52,400 nucleotides of DNA from a virus: positions 1 to 52,400 of the IMG/VR virus record IMGVR_UViG_3300042321_002898. One strand, written 5' to 3'. The notes beneath the pieces were generated by a model. It did not search any database. It was not told the DNA's origin and saw only the letters and a program-made list of their open reading frames with translations. The position numbers were made by a program, and so were the translations under genes. Every line of letters begins with the position of its first letter. Position 1 is the first letter of the stretch. Below are positions 38,972 to 46,400 of the stretch, piece after piece.

Positions 38972-39009
38972 TTTACTTGGCTGCCAGCCATGGTAGAGTG
39001 GTCCTTGTC
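38972..39009 (+). promoter_or_regulatory. Promoter F of the TGGCnGCCA family
   Basis: TTTACT (38972-38977), 16-base spacer with TGGCTGCCAGCC (38978-38989), TAGAGT (38994-38999), 10 bases to the ATG at 39010. No Shine-Dalgarno. Confidence 0.72.
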
Positions 39010-39336
39010 ATGAGCACACAAAACACCCAAACGGGCACGGGGATTTCCGCCGTGCGTTCTATCACCATCACTCGCGAATCCTCCGACATATTTACCGCTG
39101 AAAGCAATTTTGGCTTTTGGGGTGACTCATCCTGTCTTCGCGAACGTCTTGCTTTTGATGACCGCGGGAATCTGTCAGCCGTCAAAGCGCAAACCATAGA
39201 CAGGGCGCAAGGCTTGGAGTATATCCTTATTTCGCCCATGTCATTCCGCGAGGGCGGGAAATACGCTCCCATCATCGCCGCTGCAAGCGGGTTGCAGGTC
39301 GGCGACTCCGCCGTTGTCCCCGTCCATCACGTTTGA
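39010..39336 (+). CDS. Hypothetical protein (108 aa)
   Basis: Start fixed by promoter F. Begins MSTQNTQTGTGISAVRSITI and looks beta-rich (FGFWGDSSCLRERLAFDD; YILISPMSFREGGKYAP). It is less GC-rich than nearby genes, so it may be a recent arrival. No family recognised. A frame running in from 38590 belongs to the antisense or shifted reading of the DUF932 gene. Confidence 0.7.
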   Translation: MSTQNTQTGTGISAVRSITITRESSDIFTAESNFGFWGDSSCLRERLAFDDRGNLSAVKAQTIDRAQGLEYILISPMSFREGGKYAPIIAAASGLQVGDSAVVPVHHV

Positions 39337-39348
39337 TTGTTTCTAGCA

Positions 39349-40071
39349 ATGAACACATCCAACATCATCGAAAAAATCCGCAACCTCTTCAAGATGGCCG
39401 ATCCCTCGAGCGGGGCCACGGCCAACGAGATGGAGGTCGCTCTCCGCAAGGCACGCGAGCTGATGACGCGCCACGGCATCGAACAGATGCAGGTGGGCGA
39501 GGCACGCGAGGCCGAGACCATCAACAAGGTGTCCGTCAACACCGGCCGCAAGAAGCGCGACGAGGATCGCTGGATCCCTGCCGTCATCCACCAGGTCTTC
39601 GACGTCAAGGTCGTCTACTCGGCGCAGTGGGACTCGACCGTCGGCCGCTCTGGCGGCTACCGGCACGTCTACATCTTCGTCGGGGAGTCGCTCGACATCG
39701 AGGCCGCCCGCATGGCGCTGCCACTCGTCTATGACGCGATGAAGACCGGCCTCAACCACCACCTCAAGATGACTGGCAAGGCGTGGAACACGACGACTGC
39801 CAACTCGTTTTTCCGCGGAGTCGCCGATGGATTCATCAACGAGTCGACCCACGGCCGCCAGGCCGCGATGCGCCGCTTCAAGAAGGAGGAGCAGGACCGC
39901 TTCGCGATCGTGATCGCCGATAAAAAGAAACGCATCAAGGACTGGGTCGACCAGAACATGGACCTCCGCTCGAGCCGCAGCCGCAGCCGCGCGAGCCACG
40001 ACGCCGGCGCCCACGAGCACGGCAAGCAGGTCGGGGCCTCGATCGACTTCACCTCCAAGATCGCCGCCTGA
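39349..40071 (+). CDS. DUF2786-domain protein
   Basis: 240 aa from the ATG at 39349; a TTG at 39337 is an alternative. The N-terminus (NIIEKIRNLFKMADPSSGATANEMEVALRKA, then LMTRHGIE) is a typical DUF2786 domain, found in many phages and plasmids with unknown role. The rest holds a mixed domain (HVYIFVGESLDIEAARMALPLVYDAM) and a basic, Ser/Arg-rich tail (DLRSSRSRSRAS) that might bind nucleic acid. Confidence 0.82.
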   Translation: MNTSNIIEKIRNLFKMADPSSGATANEMEVALRKARELMTRHGIEQMQVGEAREAETINKVSVNTGRKKRDEDRWIPAVIHQVFDVKVVYSAQWDSTVGRSGGYRHVYIFVGESLDIEAARMALPLVYDAMKTGLNHHLKMTGKAWNTTTANSFFRGVADGFINESTHGRQAAMRRFKKEEQDRFAIVIADKKKRIKDWVDQNMDLRSSRSRSRASHDAGAHEHGKQVGASIDFTSKIAA

Positions 40072-40073
40072 CC

Positions 40074-40274
40074 ATGACCGCCCTCCGCGTCATCAACTCG
40101 GTCGAGCCCCTGCTCGAGGCCCACGTCAAGATGGCCCGCCGCCACGGATTCGAAGAAATTCGGATCCCGGTCGGCCGGGCGGTCTCGGTCATGAACGAAC
40201 TGCGCCGTCTGAAAGAGACCATCCGCCGCGAACAGCGACCGCGTCCCTTCATGCGCGACATCCACCCCGTCTGA
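40074..40274 (+). CDS. Small hypothetical protein (66 aa)
   Basis: Two bases after the previous stop. Helical with HVKMARRHGFEEIRIPVGRAVSVMNELRRL and a basic tail (RREQRPRPFMRDIHPV). No family recognised. Confidence 0.62.
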   Translation: MTALRVINSVEPLLEAHVKMARRHGFEEIRIPVGRAVSVMNELRRLKETIRREQRPRPFMRDIHPV

Positions 40275-40276
40275 CC

Positions 40277-40405
40277 ATGGACCCCGACATCCTCATCATC
40301 CTGCGAGGCCTCATCCAGATCGCCTGGAACTTCTGGCCAGCCCTGGTCTTCATCGTCCTGGGGCTGGTCGTGGTCCTGGCCTGGGAACGGGCAGACCGAG
40401 ACTAG
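40277..40405 (+). CDS. Small membrane protein at the convergence point (42 aa)
   Basis: MDPDILIILRGLIQIAWNFWPALVFIVLGLVVVLAWERADRD: one or two membrane helices and an acidic end, with coding-like third positions. It starts two bases after the previous stop. Its TAG (40403-40405) lies within CTAG, and the same palindrome provides the stop of the giant gene on the other strand. Confidence 0.6.
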   Translation: MDPDILIILRGLIQIAWNFWPALVFIVLGLVVVLAWERADRD

Positions 40406-43400
40406 CCGCCGCGGATCACATCGCGCATCGTCTCGCGGATGGTCTGCTTCCACTCGTCCTCGGTCGAGAAGTCCTTCCTGGTGATGCCCATGCGATCTCG
40501 CAGATAGGCGATGGTCTTGCGCTTGTCCTCGGAATAGAGACTGAAGTCAAAGTTGCCGTCGTCATCGGTGTAGCGAGGGTTGTAGCCGGGCATGAATCTG
40601 GCCCCAGACAGAGGACCCTGGTCAGTGTCTGGTCCCGTGACTCCGGCAAGACTCTGGTCATCCTGGGATGATCCGGGCATGAATCGAGCGTTTGGTCGGG
40701 CACTCGAGGGTGCCACAAAGACTTCGCCTTCTCCAAAAGCTCCCTCCATGTGCTTTCCGGGCATGTGGGGTTGCTCGGATCGATTGATCCCGAGTTCCTC
40801 GGCAATGTCGTCGATGGCCCCGTCCTCGATCACAGGAAACTTGCCCACCGGACTGATCCTGAGCACCTCGGGTTCAAGACCTCGGCGACTCTCGGCGTTG
40901 GCATAGGCGACCATGTCGGCCATGTCGTAAAACTGCGTGAATGACTTTGCCTGTCGAGTCAACTGAGATCTTTTTTCATCTAGTCCGACTCCTCGATAGA
41001 GTTCGTCCATGCCGCGTTCTTGCAGATTTTCTTGAGACATTGCCAGGAGTCTCTTGAAATACGGGTTGTCTTTCAGCGTCACAAAGACAGACGACAGGGC
41101 CTTGCGGCTATCGACTCCCTTGGAGTGCATGGCAAGTCTCTGCAGACCCGCGATCATCGCGGCCGCGTCGGCATCAGGTTCTTTTGAGGTGACGACATCG
41201 CCGACACGCCACCGGTTCTTGCCAATCTTGACGGGTCTTGGAATCTTGAACGGACGGACTCCCTCGATGTCGATCAGACGGCTGGTATCCGCCGGCATGA
41301 ACTTGGCCCCCGGTCCCGTGCCGCCCGTGCCCTCCTCAGAGTCGGGATTGTTTTCTAGAAACTCACTGATCTTGTCGTAGAACGCATCGAGCATGTCCGA
41401 GGGCTCGCGATACTCGCCCGGGTCGAGCATGAAATAGCCGACTGAGTCCTCCATGCCGGGCTCGACGTAGATGTTGACCCTGGTTCCTCCAAGACCAGAG
41501 GCGATCGGCTCAAACGTGTATTTGCCGAGCGACGTCGTCTCGTCGTTCATCAGGGCCTCGGCGGCCTCGTTGATCATGGCCGTCGTGATCGGCTTGGTCT
41601 TGGTCCCAGGTGCCGTCGGGGCAGACGTGGCTCCAAGAGTCGACAGGGCCTCGTAGATGGCCGCCTCGAGATCCATGGGTTCCATGTTCTGCGATCCCTG
41701 GATCGGGATGATGCCGAACACGTTGCCGTCCTTGTCGTAGCCGGTGATCGCGACAGACCCGACCTCGGTGACGCCCTTTGCAAACTTCTTGCCGCCGACC
41801 TCGACGACCTCGATGTCCGGGTCCATGAGCTGGGCGGCCGCCTGCATCGTGAAGTCTTCCTGTTCTGTTAAGAGCGGCTTTTCATTCTTTGCCGTCGGCT
41901 TGTTCAGAAACTTTGCGGCCTCTCGGATGACGTATGCAAACGGTCCGATCGCGAAATTCTTGTCGTCCTTGATGAACTGATACATTCCGTCCTCCGCGAC
42001 CTGCTTGACAATCTTGACCTCGTCTCCCTGGCCGTTCGTGAGAACCACGGACTTCCATTTGCCATCCTTGGTGGCCTGCGCGTCGTCAAGAGTCACTCCC
42101 AGATTGTCGACAAATTTCATCAGTGCGTCGGAGTCGGCAAGAATCACGGGATCCGCCTCATTCTCCGAGGGTTTCAGATACGGGTGGCTGGGATTCGCGG
42201 CATCGAAGATCGCCAGGGCCGTCTCAGAGACAGACGGAAGGACTCCGTTGTCGGCCCAGTATTGCATGATGGCCGTCTTGTTGCCGGGCGCCCACTCGGT
42301 CACAAACGGATCGCCCTGCTCGTCCTCGTATGGATTTGTCACGGCCGTGCCCGAGTTTGTCGTGAAATACACGTGGTTGGTCCCGCCGATCTCGCCCTCT
42401 TCAAACGGTCCGACCATGGCGGCCGCCTCGGCGACGGTCATGAGGGTGTCGTCTGCCTTGGCATATCCGACTGCCGGAGAATCCAGGGTCAGCCCCTCTT
42501 CCTCGACTTCTTCGACCATGTCGGCCGCCTTGCGCTTCTCAAGCTTGTCGGATGCCCACTTGCCGACGTCGTAGAGATACTTGCCGAGGGCCTCGACGTC
42601 GTTGGGGCTAAGTGCGTCAATGATCTTTGCCTTGGCGAGGCCCTCAGAATTTCCGAGAAGAAGCGACTCCACGAACTCAGCCGAGGCGTCGATGTCGGAC
42701 GGCGGAAGATTCACGAGGTTGGTGTCAACCCACTCCTGATCCTGCAGATTCTCAAGCAGTTGATTGACTCTGTTTCTCGCGGCCCACGGAAGATTCTCAA
42801 GAAGATTGCTGATTCCCTCACTCTGCGCGGGCATCTGCGGCTTCATCTCGGTCTTCAGATTCTGCTGCATCCAGTCCATGACGTTGCCGTAGCCGGCCTG
42901 TTTGGCGCGCATCATCGCGTAGTCGGACAGCCAGTCAACGGCGTCGCGCTTCTTGCCGCCAGGAATCTGGGCCGTGGTGAGAAGATTGCCCTCAGACACT
43001 GAGTCTCCGGCATAGACCTTGAGAGTCGCGACCTTGCCAGATCCACCGGCATTGAGAACCGTGACATCGCCGAGCTTCAGGCCGTTGAATCCGGCGGTCA
43101 TGAGAGTCTCAACAAACTTGTTGAGGTTCGTCGGAGTCGAAACATTGGTCTTTGGCTTGAATGTGCTGCCCATGAACCAGTTCTGGTCTGCAATGGGCTT
43201 TGGCTTCGGAAGCTTGATCTCGACATTCGGGACATTAGACAAAGACGGCTTCTTGCCGGTCACCCGCGGATCCTTGCCCTCGTTCAGGAGCATGCGAAAG
43301 AGTTTCGTGGCGTCTGTCTGCGCGATTCCGATGTCTCCAAAGTGGTCCTGCAGGATCAGACCGATGTGGGCATTCTGGTCCTTCTTGATGGCCTTCCAGG

Positions 43401-46400
43401 CGTCACTGCCCCGTCCCAGATTTCGGTGGATTCCCTCGGCCGCGTTGGCAATGTTCTCATACGGGTTCTCTCGACGGACGCCGCTTGATGACTTGCGATA
43501 ATAACTGCCAACGAGATCCTTGAGCACCTCAATGAACTGATCGGGATCAAGGGCCACGTCCTTGAAGTTCTCTGGCAGCTGTGCCTTGACGCTCTCTTCA
43601 AGATCCTGGGTGAGAGGCGCGTCGGCTCGCATGTCGGCAAACCAGGCGTCGGCCAGTTTTCCCATGGTGCCACTGACGAGCCCGCGCAGTTCACGGGGAT
43701 TTCCCACGTTGGCCTTGAAGTCGAGCATCTTGGCGATCCAGCCGTATCCCTCGGCTCCCATGTAGTATTTCTTGAGCTTGTTGAAGACCGTGTTGGTGTT
43801 GTGCTGCAGGTCGTAGGCACGGTCGATCTCCTGGAACATGGCGCTGTAGGCACCCGGGTCGCGAAACTCGTTGGTCTCAATGACCTGCATGCGGCCGGTC
43901 TCTGGATCGGTCGCGACGGCGCGGACTCGCTCGGTGGAATATGTCGGATCTGACATCTGGGCGAGATGGGCCGCGATGTCGCCCCATGGGTTTCCGCCGT
44001 AGCTCGACGACCAGTCGCCGCGACGATACAGCTGCTCGGCAAAGCGCGCCACGTCGGCGATGCCCATGCCCAGTTTCTTGCGGGCATTCTCCATCGCGAC
44101 AAAAGAAGCCTTATAGCCCTCGCTCTCTCCCTTGTAGCGGCGTGGCCCCTTTTCTTTCTTGAGATCTGGCATGCCCGCTCCCTGGATCGCATACTGGCGC
44201 ATGTATTCCTGATAGAATTCAGACTCGGCCAGGTCGGTCGGCTGTCTGCGCGGAATGGCATGGCGAAGTTCGGCCGCGATCGCAAAATGCAGTGCCTTCT
44301 GGATCTTGCTGTGGAGAGACGGGATGAGCGTCTGCTTGGCCTCATCGAGGGCGTCCTGGTATTTCTCGGCGCGGACTCCGGCATAGCGCCCGGTCGGGTC
44401 TGCCGAGGGAGCATACATGGTGGCCTCGCCACCGAACTTGCCCATGCTCCATCCAGTCGGCGGCGTCGTGATCATGGCGTTGAGCATGTAGAAGTCGGCC
44501 ATGGTCTTCTTGGGATCGTCGGGAAGCGACGTGTAGCGGATGCCGGGAAGGAACCGAGGCATGGCGCCGCCGACAATGTCGTTTTCCACCTCGAGGTCCT
44601 GCGACTGGTCGAGACGGAGCGCGCCATCGGGTCTCTCTGGGAAGAAATTGATTTTCATCCTGCCGTAGTCGATCGGCATCTTGGCGGCGTTGCTGATCTG
44701 CATCTGGTTGATGCGGTCCATGCGCGCCGACATGATGATCCGGTCGGCAGACTCTTTTCCGCGCTGGGCCGGGAGCTTGGTTCTTGACGGATTGGAGGCC
44801 TCGGTCTCCTTTGAGAACATGTTGAAGAAGTCGTTGATGCGGTTCTTCTTTTGCATTGCGATGTCGGGGTCGATGTCGAGGTTGGTCTGCCCGGCGAGTC
44901 CGCGATTGTGATTGTCGAGCACCTTCATGACGTCGGCCCAGAACTTAGAGGTGCTGCGTCCCCAAAGATTGAGGTTCTCGGGCTTCTTCTGGGCCCACAG
45001 GTTCATTTTGTCAAACATGCGGCTGACCGATGCCGTGACGGCGAGCCAGTTGCCCTGCTTGGTGAATCGAAACCCAATCGGCACAACGTCGCGAATCTTT
45101 GGGGCGAGGGCCCGATATCTTCCCTTCTTGAGGGAGGGCTGGTATTCCATAAGGATGCGAGTCCCGTCACGACGCTGCAAGACCTCGCTGAACGCAATCA
45201 GATTTTTCTTGACATACGGGGTGACCAGCGTGTTGGGCAGCGCCATGATGGCCTCGACCTGGGACGGACTGAGCGTCCCGGTATAGTTGCCATTCTCGTC
45301 GCCCCTCATCCGGCCCTCGAAGCCGTCCTCTGGCGCGTTGTCGATCGCGTCCTTGATCATCTGGTCGCGCTGGCGAGCCCGCGCCTGGATCTCTTTGTTC
45401 TGGAGAATCTTGGGACTGCCGTCGGGGTTGCGGGCGATGCGGTTGTCAATGGACGCGCTCGATCCCTCCGGAAATGCCGAGAGATCAATGGCCGGGTCGA
45501 TCGGCGGGAGCACGTTGCCATTCTCGTCGACAAGCTGCCCGTTGACGAGGCGGTATTCCCCGATCGCGGCCGAGTTGGCCACGGGGCTGTCCGGTATCAC
45601 GATCTGTGACAGCGCGTTTCCGTCCTTGTCGCGAATGTCGAGCACCGTTTCCTTGTCCCAGATGACGTCATCCTTGTAGACCTCCTGCAGGGCCCGGTTG
45701 GTCATGAGCTCGGTGAGGCTGATCTCGATGTCATCCTGCAGCGAGTCGCCCACAAACGTCATCGTGTCGGTATATTCAAGAAGCTGCCGCTTGTATTGAC
45801 GCATCATTGCAAGAACTTCAGGAATCGCGACGTTGCTTCCAAAGATTACTGAGCGGACATCGCCCTGCGAGTCAAGCTCGACTCCGACGGCCTCCAGGGC
45901 CTGGCGAAGTCGCCCGAGCATCGAGTTCTGGTTCGCGACCAGCAGCCGGTCGACGACGGCCTGTCCGGGCGAATCCAGGCCCTCGCGCATCGTCTGGTAG
46001 CCACCCTCCGAGATCGCCGCAATTTCTGACATGATTTCTTCACGAATGTATTCGCGCATCTTGTCAGTGTCTGGAAATCCTCTCTTGAATCCTTCCACTC
46101 CACCGACTGTCCGACTGCCATACAGCGGCACAAACACGGAATCGAGCACTTCATCGGTGATCACTCCAGGTGTCACGGGCATCTTGCGGACAGTCCCGTC
46201 GGGCATGAACTGATCGGCATATCTTCCAAATAAAAACTGCCGTGCCGGCTGCTGCATGTCCTGAACTTCTTTGAACTTCGACAGCGCGTGGTTCATCTCG
46301 TGCGACAGGGCATGCCTCAGTCCCGCGGGATTGTTCATGACATAGCCCGCGTTGATCATGACCGTCGGAGACGTGACGTTGGCCGGCCTAAGGTGCGGCG

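Noticed and set aside
22357-39009. Sigma54-type promoter from TGGCAGCC motifs
   Set aside because: The GC dinucleotide expected 10 bases after GG is not found at a constant place, while -35 and -10 boxes of the sigma70 type fit all six sites.
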